Of a stretch of DNA of 64,000 bases, positions 1-8,149 are shown piece after piece. Position numbers and translations under genes: made by a program. The stretch comes from Pararobbsia alpina_A (lineage in GTDB: Bacteria; Pseudomonadota; Gammaproteobacteria; Burkholderiales; Burkholderiaceae). Numbering within the stretch: position 1 is the first letter of the stretch; each line of letters opens with the position of its first letter. Below the pieces are notes generated by a model that was not told where the DNA came from, did no database searches, and saw nothing but the letters and a program-made list of their open reading frames with translations. The stretch spans positions 248,001 to 312,000 of the forward strand of contig NZ_OZ221287.1 in NCBI RefSeq assembly GCF_965118125.1, given 5' to 3'.

Positions 1-744
1 GGCGCCGAAGATCGACCCCATGCCCCCGATCACGACCACTGCGAACACGGTGATGATCATCGGTTGCCCCATCAGCGGCGACACCTGGATCACCGGCGCT
101 GCGAGCACGCCTGCGAACGCAGCGAGCGCCACGCCGAAACCGTAGGTCAACGTGACCATCAGCGGCACGTTGATGCCGAATGCTTCGACCAGCTTCGGGT
201 TCTCCGTGCCCGCACGCAGGTACGCACCGAGGCGTGTCTTCTCGATCAGGAACCACGTCGCAAAACACACCGTGAGCGAGGCCACGACGACCCACGCGCG
301 GTAGTTCGGCAACACCATGAATCCCAGATCGGTCGCACCGGCGAGCAATGCGGGGCCTTGATAAGGCTGGCCCGACGATCCGTAGATCGCGCGGAACACG
401 CCCTCGACAACCAGCGTGAGCCCGAACGTGAGCAGCAGGCCATACAGGTGATCGAGCTGGTAGATCCAGCGCAGCAGCAAGCGCTCGAAAACCATTCCCG
501 CGATACCGACGACGACCGGGGCGATCACCAGCATCGCCCAGTACGGCAGCCCCGCATACTCGAGCCCCATCCATGCACACATCGCGCCGAGCATGAACGT
601 CGCTCCATGCGCAAAGTTGATGACATTCAGGAGACCGAATATCACGGCGAGCCCGAGGCTCAGGATCGCGTAGAACGATCCGTTGACGAGCCCGAGCAGC
701 AGCTGACTTAACAAGGCGGGCAGCGGAATGCCGAAGATGTCCAT
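1..744 (-). CDS. livH: Branched-chain amino-acid-type ABC transporter permease LivH (partial, runs off left edge)
   Basis: The gene reads on the minus strand from the ATG whose first base is at 744 and stays open to base 1, so the C-terminus is missing. The N-terminus (MDIFGIPLPALLSQLLLGL) leads into membrane segments with the typical LivH pattern NGSFYAILSLGLAVIFGLLN and INFAHGATFMLGA. It forms half of the membrane channel of a HAAT-family importer. It lies 24 nt downstream of the binding-protein gene and is the last visible gene of a minus-strand operon. The partner LivM is not in the window and may follow beyond the edge. The substrate is not certain; liv-type systems also carry amides, urea and aromatic acids. 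Confidence 0.9.
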   Translation of the reverse strand, partial: MDIFGIPLPALLSQLLLGLVNGSFYAILSLGLAVIFGLLNVINFAHGATFMLGAMCAWMGLEYAGLPYWAMLVIAPVVVGIAGMVFERLLLRWIYQLDHLYGLLLTFGLTLVVEGVFRAIYGSSGQPYQGPALLAGATDLGFMVLPNYRAWVVVASLTVCFATWFLIEKTRLGAYLRAGTENPKLVEAFGINVPLMVTLTYGFGVALAAFAGVLAAPVIQVSPLMGQPMIITVFAVVVIGGMGSIFGA

Positions 745-768
745 GCGGAGTGGCGCCTCAGAACTCGC

Positions 769-2001
769 TTACTTCCACAACGCGCAGCGCGTTTCCGCCT
801 TCGTGCCGAACGCCTGGTCGCCCGGAATCGTTTCGACCACGTTGTAGTAGTCCCACGGCTCTTTCGACTCGCTCGGCTTCTTGACCTGCATCAGGTACAT
901 GTTGTGGACCATCACGCCATCCTCACGCACATAGCCGCCCTGCGTATAGAAGTCGTTGATCTTCGTCTTGCGAATCTGCGCCATCACCTTGTCCGAATCG
1001 GTGCTGCCCACCGCCTTGACTGCATTCAGATAGGTCATGACCGCGGAGTAGTCGGCGGCCTGCACGCTCGTCGGTTCCTTGCGCGTCTTGTCGAAGAAGC
1101 GCGACGCGAACTTGCGCGTTGCGTCGTCCTTGTTCCAGTACCAGCTGTCGGTCACATACATGCCTTGCGTGGCTTCGAGACCGAGGCTGTGCACGTCGGA
1201 GATGAACATCAGCAGGCCGGCGAGCTGCATCGTCTTGTTGATGCCGAATTCCTTCGCGGCCTTGATCGAATTCACCGTGTCGCCACCGGCATTGGCCAGA
1301 CCGAGAATCTGCGCCTTCGATGCCTGAGCCTGCAGCAGGAACGACGAGAAGTCCGATGCATTGAGTGGGTGCAGCACATCGCCGACTACCGTGCCGCCCG
1401 ATGACTTCACGACCGCTGCCGTATTCTTCTCGAGCGATTTGCCGAAAGCGTAGTCGGCCGTCAGGAAGAACCACGACTTGCCCCCGCGCTTGACGACGGC
1501 CGTGCCGGTCCCGCGCGCGAGCGCCATCGTGTCGTAGGCGTAGTGAATCGTGTACGGCGTGCACTGCTCGTTGGTCAGCGTATCGGCGCCGGCACCCGTG
1601 TTGATGTAGACCTTCTTCTTTTCGCCGGCGACGGTATTCATCGACAGACCGGTGGCCGAGTTCGTGCCGCCGACGAGCATCGTCACGCCGTCGCGATCGA
1701 ACCATTCGCGCGCCTTCGAGGCAGCGACGTCAGCCTTGTTCTGGTGATCGGCGGAGACGAAGTCGATCGGCTTGCCGAGGACTTTGCCACCGAAATCGGC
1801 GATGGCCATCTTGATCGCTTCGGCGCCGCCCTGCCCGTCGATATCGGCATACAGTCCCGACATGTCCGTGATCAGGCCGATCTTCACAGCGTCGTCCGCT
1901 GCATGGGCCGGCAAGGCAGTGATGACGCCAAGCGCTGCGATCGCGGCGGCTGCGGCAATACGCGTGCGTGAGGCAAAGGCAACTGGCTGGTACTTCGTCA
2001 T
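769..2001 (-). CDS. Periplasmic substrate-binding protein of the liv-type ABC transporter
   Basis: This is a 410-residue type I periplasmic binding protein of the Leu/Ile/Val family. A signal peptide spans about residues 1-34, with cleavage after the PAHA motif. It is followed by VKIGLITDMSGLYADIDGQGG, which has the ligand-loop pattern of the family, and the length is normal. A GGGGGAGA-type ribosome binding site precedes the ATG. The gene sits between livF and livH, whereas many liv operons place it first or last. It presumably delivers the substrate to LivH/LivM. The GMC oxidoreductase at the head of the operon suggests an alcohol, amine or aromatic-acid type substrate rather than leucine, but this is inference. 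Confidence 0.92.
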   Translation of the reverse strand: MTKYQPVAFASRTRIAAAAAIAALGVITALPAHAADDAVKIGLITDMSGLYADIDGQGGAEAIKMAIADFGGKVLGKPIDFVSADHQNKADVAASKAREWFDRDGVTMLVGGTNSATGLSMNTVAGEKKKVYINTGAGADTLTNEQCTPYTIHYAYDTMALARGTGTAVVKRGGKSWFFLTADYAFGKSLEKNTAAVVKSSGGTVVGDVLHPLNASDFSSFLLQAQASKAQILGLANAGGDTVNSIKAAKEFGINKTMQLAGLLMFISDVHSLGLEATQGMYVTDSWYWNKDDATRKFASRFFDKTRKEPTSVQAADYSAVMTYLNAVKAVGSTDSDKVMAQIRKTKINDFYTQGGYVREDGVMVHNMYLMQVKKPSESKEPWDYYNVVETIPGDQAFGTKAETRCALWK

Positions 2002-2103
2002 GGCGGTGTCTCCCCCGATAAACAGTACTCTGAAGCAGTTCGCTGGAAATGGATCCCCGGGTCAGTCTCGATACATCAGTCTCGATACATCCATCCCGAT
2101 ACA

Positions 2104-2877
2104 TCAGACCCCGAGCAATTCATTGAGCACCGGCATCTTCGATTCGAGTTCGCTTGCGGCGAAGTGCTCGACAATGCGCCCGTGCTCCATCACATAGAAA
2201 CGGTCGGCGAGCGGCGCCGCAAACCGGAAATTCTGTTCGACCATCACGATCGTGAAACCGCGCGCCTTCAGCGTCACGATCATGCGTGCGAGCGCTTGCA
2301 CGATGACCGGCGCAAGACCCTCGGAAATCTCGTCGAGCAACAACAGGTTCGCGCCGGTGCGCAGGATTCGCGCGACGGCAAGCATTTGCTGCTCGCCACC
2401 CGACAGGCGCGTGCCCTGACTCGCACGCCGCTCGCGCAAGTTCGGGAACATGGCGTAGATCTCATCGAGCGACATCGCGTTCTGCGCCGCATCGCCCTTC
2501 ACGCGTACCGGCGGCAGTAACAGATTCTCTTCGCATGAGAGGCTCGAAAAGATGCCGCGCTCTTCGGGGCAATACCCCACACCGAGCGACGCAATGCGAT
2601 ACGTCGGCAAATCCATCGTCTCTTCACCGGCAATGCGGATCGATCCCTTGCGCCGGCCGGTGAGGCCCATGATCGCGCGCAGCGTCGTCGTGCGGCCCGC
2701 GCCGTTGCGGCCGAGCAGCGTGACGACCTCGCCGCGGCCCACCGTCAGATCCACACCATGAAGGATGTGCGACTCGCCGTACCACGCCTCGAGCCCGGCA
2801 AGCTCCAGCGCAGGCATCGAGTCAAGCGTGAGTTCGGGCAGCTCGGCCTGCGGAATCTGCGACATGGGTGCGCTCAT
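2104..2877 (-). CDS. livF: ABC transporter ATP-binding protein LivF, with Arg in place of the Walker A Lys
   Basis: This is a 257-residue nucleotide-binding subunit that powers the liv-type importer with LivG. The Walker A region (residues 56-64) reads GRNGAGRTT, so the usual lysine is Arg62. The rest is intact: signature LSGGEQQML, Walker B LLLLDEISEGL and the H-loop-side sequence VEQNF. It overlaps livG by 4 nt (ATGA), which indicates translational coupling. The codon is clearly CGC, so this is not a misread of an ambiguous base. K-to-R at this site usually impairs ATP hydrolysis. It may be tolerated here because LivG supplies a canonical site, or it may be a lineage trait of LivF. Confidence 0.93.
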   Translation of the reverse strand: MSAPMSQIPQAELPELTLDSMPALELAGLEAWYGESHILHGVDLTVGRGEVVTLLGRNGAGRTTTLRAIMGLTGRRKGSIRIAGEETMDLPTYRIASLGVGYCPEERGIFSSLSCEENLLLPPVRVKGDAAQNAMSLDEIYAMFPNLRERRASQGTRLSGGEQQMLAVARILRTGANLLLLDEISEGLAPVIVQALARMIVTLKARGFTIVMVEQNFRFAAPLADRFYVMEHGRIVEHFAASELESKMPVLNELLGV

Positions 2878-3653
2878 GCGTGTGCTCCACGCAGTGCGGC
2901 GTCCGTGCTGCCCATATAGGCTTCGATCACCTGAGGGTTCGTCGACACCTCGTCATAAGAACCCTCGGCCAATACTTCGCCACGCTGAAGCACCGTGATG
3001 CGGTCCGAGATGCCCGCAATGACGTTCATATTGTGTTCGACCATCAGGATCGTGCGGCCCGCCGCAACCTTGCGGATCAATGCCGTGACACGATCGACGT
3101 CCTCGTGACCCATGCCTTGCGTCGGCTCGTCGAGCAACATGAGTTCCGGCTCCATGGCGAGCGTCGTCGCAATTTCGAGTGCGCGCTTGCGTCCATAGGG
3201 CAACTCGACGGCACGCCATTGGGCAAAGTCGGCCAGGCCGACCTCATCGAGCAATTCGATCGCACGCGCATCGAGCGAATCGAGCGAGCGCTCGCTGCGC
3301 CAGAAATGAAAGGCGGAACCGACGGCACGCTGAAGCCCCACGCGCACATTCTGCAGCACCGTCATATGCGGAAAGACCGCGGAAATCTGGAATGAGCGGA
3401 TGATGCCGCGCCGTGCGATCTGCGACGGCCGCTCGCCCGTGATGTCGACGCCATTGAAGACAATCTGCCCGGCGGTCGGCACAAGAAACTTGGTCAGCAA
3501 GTTGAAGCAGGTGGTCTTGCCTGCGCCGTTCGGGCCGATCAACGCGTGAATGCTCCCGCGTCGCACTCGCAGGTTCACCTCGTTCACCGCAGTAAAACCA
3601 CGGAACTCCTTGGTCAAGCCCCGTGTTTCCAGGATCGTGTCGTTGTGCGCCAT
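2874..3653 (-). CDS. livG: ABC transporter ATP-binding protein LivG
   Basis: This is a 259-residue ATPase subunit of the liv-type importer. It has a canonical Walker A GPNGAGKTT at residues 40-48. The signature region is the LivG-type LPYGRKRALEIA in place of LSGGQ, followed by Walker B LMLLDEPTQGM and the H-loop VEHNM. It begins 93 nt after the stop of the GMC oxidoreductase and overlaps livF by 4 nt. Both features argue for a single transcript running GMC, livG, livF, binding protein, livH. Family and length are normal. Confidence 0.94.
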   Translation of the reverse strand: MAHNDTILETRGLTKEFRGFTAVNEVNLRVRRGSIHALIGPNGAGKTTCFNLLTKFLVPTAGQIVFNGVDITGERPSQIARRGIIRSFQISAVFPHMTVLQNVRVGLQRAVGSAFHFWRSERSLDSLDARAIELLDEVGLADFAQWRAVELPYGRKRALEIATTLAMEPELMLLDEPTQGMGHEDVDRVTALIRKVAAGRTILMVEHNMNVIAGISDRITVLQRGEVLAEGSYDEVSTNPQVIEAYMGSTDAALRGAHA

Positions 3654-3746
3654 GTGCCGTGCCGTGGAGACGCTGGGTTGGCCAACTTTTTAGTCCGTCG
3701 ATTGTCGCCCACGCACGCGACCCGACTCATTGGGATTTGCACTTAC

Positions 3747-5585
3747 TTAAATTGACGTAATGGGCTCGCCACGCACCACCTTCTCAGACGTCATTGCGCC
3801 TGCTTTGGCGCTCTCACCAATCAATCGGGCCGCGCGTTCGGCAATCATGACCGTTGGCGAGTTGGTATTGCCCGACGTAATGGTCGGCATGACCGATGCA
3901 TCGACGACGCGCAGGCCGTCGACACCAATGACACGCAGATGACTGTCGACGACCGTGTCGGCTTCACCGATCCGACCCATCCTGCACGTGCCGACCGGAT
4001 GGAAGATCGTGGTGCCGATCGCACCGGCTGCCTCCATCAGCTCGTCATCCGTCTGGAACGCCGCGCCGGGTTTGTATTCATCCGGGGCATACGGAGCGAG
4101 CGCCGCTCCCTCGGCAATACGGCGCGTCAGCCGAAGTGCATGCACGGCGACACGGCGGTCGTAATCCGTGCTCAGGTAGTTCGGCGCGATCCGCGGCGGC
4201 TGCAATGGGTCGGCAGAGGCAATGTGCACACTCCCGCGCGACGTTGGGCGGACATGACAGACCGACGCCGTGAACGCGTCGAATGCGTGCAGGGGCTCAC
4301 CGAAGCGGTCGAGCGACAGGGGTTGAACGTGATACTCGAGATCCGCGCGTCCGCTCGGATCTTCACCTGAATGAGCAAACGCGCCGAGCTGTGACGGCGC
4401 CATGGCCATCGGCCCGCTGCGAAACAGCGCATAGCGCAAGCCGATTGCAAGCTTGCCCCACCACGTTGCGCTAAGCGTATTCAGCGTAGTTACATTGCGC
4501 ACCTTGAAGCTCATGCGCAGCTGCAGATGGTCCTGAAGATTCTCCCCGACCCCGGGTAATGCCTGTACGACCCGTATGCCGAGCGCATTGAGGCGCTCGG
4601 GATCACCGATTCCCGACAGTTCGAGCAGTTGAGGTGAATTGATCGCGCCCGCCGCAAGCAACACTTCGCGACGCGCGCGAACGTGTCGAAGCTCGCCGCC
4701 GCCCAGAAACTCGACGCCGCAACAACGGGTCGGCACGCTGCCGCTTGCCGCGGTGCGGGCGGCATGCGAGTCGCCTGCGCCACCACCGCCAACCTCCGGA
4801 TGGCCGGCCCCCGGAGCCCCTGACGCCGATGTGCCGGGCACCGGACGGCCGGCCCCCGGAGCGCCGGTCGCAGAATCGCCCGCCGCCGAATCAAGAGGCG
4901 CGAGCAACAGACGCGTCGTCTGCGCGCCTGTGATGATCGTGAGATTGGTACGTTTCGCTGCCGGGCGCAGAAAGCCCTTCGCCGCACTCCAGCGCAAGCC
5001 GCCCTTTTGATTGACTTCGAAGTAGCCGACACCGAAGTTGTCGCCGCGATTGAAATCGGGCGTAGGTGGAATGCCCACCTGTCCGGCGGCACTCGCAAAC
5101 GCATCGAGAATCTTCCAGCGCAGGCGTTGACGCCGCACGCTCCATAGCCCGCCGGCGCCGTGCCATGCATTCGAGCCGCCGTGATGATCTTCGCTTTGCT
5201 TGAACAGAGGCAGTACCGACTCCCACGACCAGCCAGCGTCGCCCGTGGCGCGCGCCCAGCCGTCGTAGTCTTCCTTCTGGCCGCGCATATAGATCATGCC
5301 GTTGATCGACGACGAACCGCCGAGCACACGACCGCGTGGGTAACCGAGCGTACGCCCATGGAGACCCGGCTCCGCCTCGGTGTGATAGCGCCAATCCGTG
5401 CGCGGGTTGCCGATGCAGTAGAGATAGCCGACCGGAATATGTATCCAGTGGTAGTCGTCCTTGCCCCCTGCCTCTAGCAACAGCACGCTGACCGACGGAT
5501 CCTCCGTGAGCCTGTTTGCCAGCACGCAGCCCGCCGTACCGGCACCTACGATGACATAGTCGAACTCGCCTTCATGCTGGGCCAC
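3747..5585 (-). CDS. GMC-family FAD oxidoreductase (choline dehydrogenase-like) with a Gly/Ala/Pro-rich insertion
   Basis: This is a 612-residue flavoprotein of the glucose-methanol-choline family that oxidises an alcohol. The FAD-binding start FDYVIVGAGTAGC is at residues 8-20. GMC signature 1 lies around residues 83-105 (PRGRVLGGSSSINGM) and signature 2 is AGAINSPQLLELSGIG. The catalytic pair is His529 (FHPVGTCRMG) and an Asn in SGNTNSPT near 575. Residues 231-286 form a low-complexity segment with GAPGAG repeats between TRLLL and CCGVEFLGGG. Family members usually pass directly between these parts, and this explains a length about 55 residues above the usual 540-560. It heads the liv-type operon, so it may act on the imported compound. 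The exact substrate cannot be named. Confidence 0.9.
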   Translation of the reverse strand: MAQHEGEFDYVIVGAGTAGCVLANRLTEDPSVSVLLLEAGGKDDYHWIHIPVGYLYCIGNPRTDWRYHTEAEPGLHGRTLGYPRGRVLGGSSSINGMIYMRGQKEDYDGWARATGDAGWSWESVLPLFKQSEDHHGGSNAWHGAGGLWSVRRQRLRWKILDAFASAAGQVGIPPTPDFNRGDNFGVGYFEVNQKGGLRWSAAKGFLRPAAKRTNLTIITGAQTTRLLLAPLDSAAGDSATGAPGAGRPVPGTSASGAPGAGHPEVGGGGAGDSHAARTAASGSVPTRCCGVEFLGGGELRHVRARREVLLAAGAINSPQLLELSGIGDPERLNALGIRVVQALPGVGENLQDHLQLRMSFKVRNVTTLNTLSATWWGKLAIGLRYALFRSGPMAMAPSQLGAFAHSGEDPSGRADLEYHVQPLSLDRFGEPLHAFDAFTASVCHVRPTSRGSVHIASADPLQPPRIAPNYLSTDYDRRVAVHALRLTRRIAEGAALAPYAPDEYKPGAAFQTDDELMEAAGAIGTTIFHPVGTCRMGRIGEADTVVDSHLRVIGVDGLRVVDASVMPTITSGNTNSPTVMIAERAARLIGESAKAGAMTSEKVVRGEPITSI

Positions 5586-5821
5586 TGCCGTCTCCTCTCA
5601 GGTCTCGGCGATCCGATGCGCCAGCGCGTGATCGCTCGATCTCCTCTTTTTTGCATTCTACGACTGCTTGAGTCGGATGACCGGGCACTTATGGAAACCC
5701 CGCAGTCGTGCTGTCACGCCGGATCGCCTCGCTGCGCATTACTGCGCGCACCTGCTGCCTGAGCGCTTTCTGCCTTGTGCAATGCCCGGCGTTGCAAACT
5801 GAATCGGCGATGCGGTCCCGA

Positions 5822-7135
5822 TCACGGCCCGAGACCCGACATGCCCAGATTCCAGATAAGGGCACGCGCCCGACGCACTCGCTCCTCGGCCGCTTCGATA
5901 TGCCGCATGCGCATCGTCTCCAGTGCCCTGTGACCGAATGCCTCGTCCAGAGCAACCGATAGCCACCTCTCGCTGTCCGCATCACCCCAGCCCGAGGTGA
6001 TGCCCCGGGTCAAACGCCTGAGCGCGGATGTCAGCGCACGGGCGCGATGCCGGGACCGCTTTTCGTGGCATTCCGCTGCGTCAGGGAGCAAGTCATAGTG
6101 ACCGAGCGCGGAGACCAGCAAAAGCTTGTGGGGCCGAGCATCCGTGAGCGCGAGCACCGAGTACGGATTGCTCGACCCGTTTGTCCCATAGCCTTTAAGC
6201 AGCGTCAGTTCGCGTCGCCACCTCGCGCGCTCGATGGCCACCCCGTACTCCCAGTGCGCGGATCGAAGAGCGGCATCGATGGTGCCGGCGAATTCGAATG
6301 CCGTGTGATCATCGAGCGATCTGACCGACAAGAAATGATGCATCAACGATGCGACACCCCGGATAACGCGTTGCGGACGCTTCGACGCGCCGCCCGGCGG
6401 GATGACGCTGACTTGCCCTGCGTGTCCAACAAGCAGACCCAACACGGACCCGGGTTCGATGAGGCCGGCGACACACGCTTTGCGTAAGGTCGCGAGATAG
6501 AGAGGTTCCAGCCGCGCAGCGTATTCGAGGTCGAGCGACATGTCCTGCGCGTTAGACGTTTCGATGACATGGTCACGCACTTTCTCGAGCGCCTGAAGCA
6601 GATAAGGCGAATGCAGAACCGACGCCACGGATTCTCTGGACACCGCTGCCCCGGAGGGAAACATGGCGAGCGCGCACTCTGCAATACACGCTGACACGTC
6701 GGACATGAGCCAACCCGCTGTCACCCGGCTCTCGGGGTATGGCCCGGAAAAAATATCGAGCCAACCGGCGATCGATTCGGCGAGCATCTCCGTCCCTGCC
6801 CCCGCCTCCATCCCTGCCCTGCAAACTTGGGTAGCCACGGTAGACGCGAGTGCCGTCGCGGCCAGCGAAGTGTCCTGCCCGGGGAAGAAACCGGGGCGAG
6901 TATCGAGGCTGGCATCAAGGCGGGTGTCGGCGTCCGGGGGGTTGGGGTCGAACGCCGGATTCACCGCGAAACACGCCTCAGTCAACGCCCGTGAATCATG
7001 CGCATGCGCCAGCTCGTCCGGCGGATGGATGCCCGATGCCGCCGACGCCGACTGGCGTTCCGAGTCACTCAGACGCACGTGAGACGACGCGCCTCTGAGC
7101 GGGGCTCCAAACGCACTGCGGAAGGCATTCAGCAT
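5822..7135 (-). CDS. Hypothetical protein of unknown function, possible secreted effector
   Basis: This is a 437-residue protein that I do not recognise. An AAGAG element lies shortly before the ATG. Residues 1-100 are rich in Ala, Ser, Asp and Pro and look disordered. Residues 110-437 look largely helical, with many Arg and Glu residues (for example ERARWRRELTLLKGYG and HIEAAEERVRRARALIWNLG). There is no signal peptide, transmembrane segment, nucleotide-binding motif or metal-binding cluster. It stands alone between the GMC/liv operon and a CYTH gene. The VCA-like protein gene is only 1 kb away in the same orientation and also has a polar disordered N-terminus with a helical body. That resemblance is architectural only and may be coincidental. 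Confidence 0.7.
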   Translation of the reverse strand: MLNAFRSAFGAPLRGASSHVRLSDSERQSASAASGIHPPDELAHAHDSRALTEACFAVNPAFDPNPPDADTRLDASLDTRPGFFPGQDTSLAATALASTVATQVCRAGMEAGAGTEMLAESIAGWLDIFSGPYPESRVTAGWLMSDVSACIAECALAMFPSGAAVSRESVASVLHSPYLLQALEKVRDHVIETSNAQDMSLDLEYAARLEPLYLATLRKACVAGLIEPGSVLGLLVGHAGQVSVIPPGGASKRPQRVIRGVASLMHHFLSVRSLDDHTAFEFAGTIDAALRSAHWEYGVAIERARWRRELTLLKGYGTNGSSNPYSVLALTDARPHKLLLVSALGHYDLLPDAAECHEKRSRHRARALTSALRRLTRGITSGWGDADSERWLSVALDEAFGHRALETMRMRHIEAAEERVRRARALIWNLGMSGLGP

Positions 7136-7450
7136 GATTCACTCTTGAGTCGACATGAGGTAGCACTCACTGTCCCGTCTTTGCGCCCGGCCTACTTTTC
7201 CGATTCGCTCAATGCCATCCTCTCCACGGCACGGGCGGTCGGATGCTCACGCGACACGTGTGTCAGCCGATGAACGCCCGCAGTGCGCAGGGTCCACGGC
7301 TACAACGTTGCAGCGCGATGCGCCGGAGCTGCTTCCTTCAGCCGCTCAGCTTCGTCTGACGACGACGGGGCAAATCGTGTAACGTGCTTGCTCGCACGGA
7401 TCCGTCACAATCGTTTCGGTACACTGCTCTTTCGACGACTGGAGAACTCC
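7136..7450. other. Divergent intergenic region between the unknown 437-residue gene and the CYTH gene
   Basis: This 315-nt spacer must carry the promoters for both outward-facing genes. A GGAG element lies just before the CYTH start (CTGGAGAACTCC). I see no convincing -35/-10 pair, no TTCG-type Hrp box and no hairpin. An open frame reaching back to 7283 on the plus strand merely extends the CYTH frame upstream of its real start. Confidence 0.5.
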
Positions 7451-8038
7451 ATGGCCCGCAATATCGAGATCAAGGCACACGCACGCGACGACGAAGGTTT
7501 GCGCAAACGCGCGGCCGCCCTCGCCGATCAGGCCCCGATGCATTTTCGTCAGGAAGACACGTTCTTCGACGTGCCGTCGGGTCGTATGAAGCTTCGCCGC
7601 TTCGACGACGGCCAGCGCGCGGAACTCATCTTTTATCAACGTGACGACCGCGACGGTCCGAAGGTGTCGTACTACCAGAAGAGCCCGGTCAGCGATGCTG
7701 ACGCGATGCTGGCGCTGCTGTCAGCGGCGCTGAAGGTTCGTACCATCGTGCAGAAGGAACGCACGGTGTACCTCGTGGGCCGCACGCGGATCCACCTCGA
7801 CCACGTCGACAACCTCGGCGCGTTCCTCGAACTCGAAGTCGTGCTCGCGCAGGACGAAAGCGAGCAGTCGGGATACGAGGAAGCGCAAGCAATGTTCGAG
7901 AAGCTCGGCGTCTCCGAGCGCGACCTCGTACCGATGTCGTACGCCGACTTGCTCGACCCGCACTATGACGGCGGCGCGAAGGTCAACGGCAACGGCAAGG
8001 CCGAAGCCGTCGAAGCGGCTTGGCCGCCGGCGCGATAG
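7451..8038 (+). CDS. CYTH-domain protein (class IV adenylate cyclase / thiamine-triphosphatase fold)
   Basis: This is a 195-residue protein of the CYTH superfamily, whose members bind triphosphates in a beta tunnel with divalent metal. The start was set at ATG 7451 because GGAG lies 6 nt upstream and the conserved N-terminus ARNIEIKAHA follows at once. The frame is open upstream, but that part has no family similarity. The usual ExExK signature is NIEIK (residues 4-8), with Asn at the first Glu position. Later motifs MKLRRFDDGQRAELIFYQR, VQKERTVYLV and ELEVVLA supply the charged strands. The C-terminal 20 residues are Ala/Gly/Asn-rich and probably disordered. CyaB-like cyclase or triphosphatase activity is possible; the substrate cannot be read from sequence. 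Confidence 0.85.
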   Translation: MARNIEIKAHARDDEGLRKRAAALADQAPMHFRQEDTFFDVPSGRMKLRRFDDGQRAELIFYQRDDRDGPKVSYYQKSPVSDADAMLALLSAALKVRTIVQKERTVYLVGRTRIHLDHVDNLGAFLELEVVLAQDESEQSGYEEAQAMFEKLGVSERDLVPMSYADLLDPHYDGGAKVNGNGKAEAVEAAWPPAR

Positions 8039-8049
8039 CGATGAAGTCC

Positions 8050-8072
8050 GAGGAGCTGCCAGGCAGCTCCTC
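8050..8072. other. Perfect hairpin downstream of the CYTH gene
   Basis: GAGGAGCTGCC and GGCAGCTCCTC form a perfect 11-bp inverted repeat around a single A, starting 11 nt after the CYTH stop codon. No T-run follows on either strand, so it is not a standard intrinsic terminator. It could still stabilise the 3' end of the mRNA. Confidence 0.6.
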
Positions 8073-8149
8073 AGTCAGGCTCGCCTACTCGCAAACGCCG
8101 CGTAGACAGTGCCCACGCCGACGTTCTGCCTGATCGGCGTTCCCCCGAA

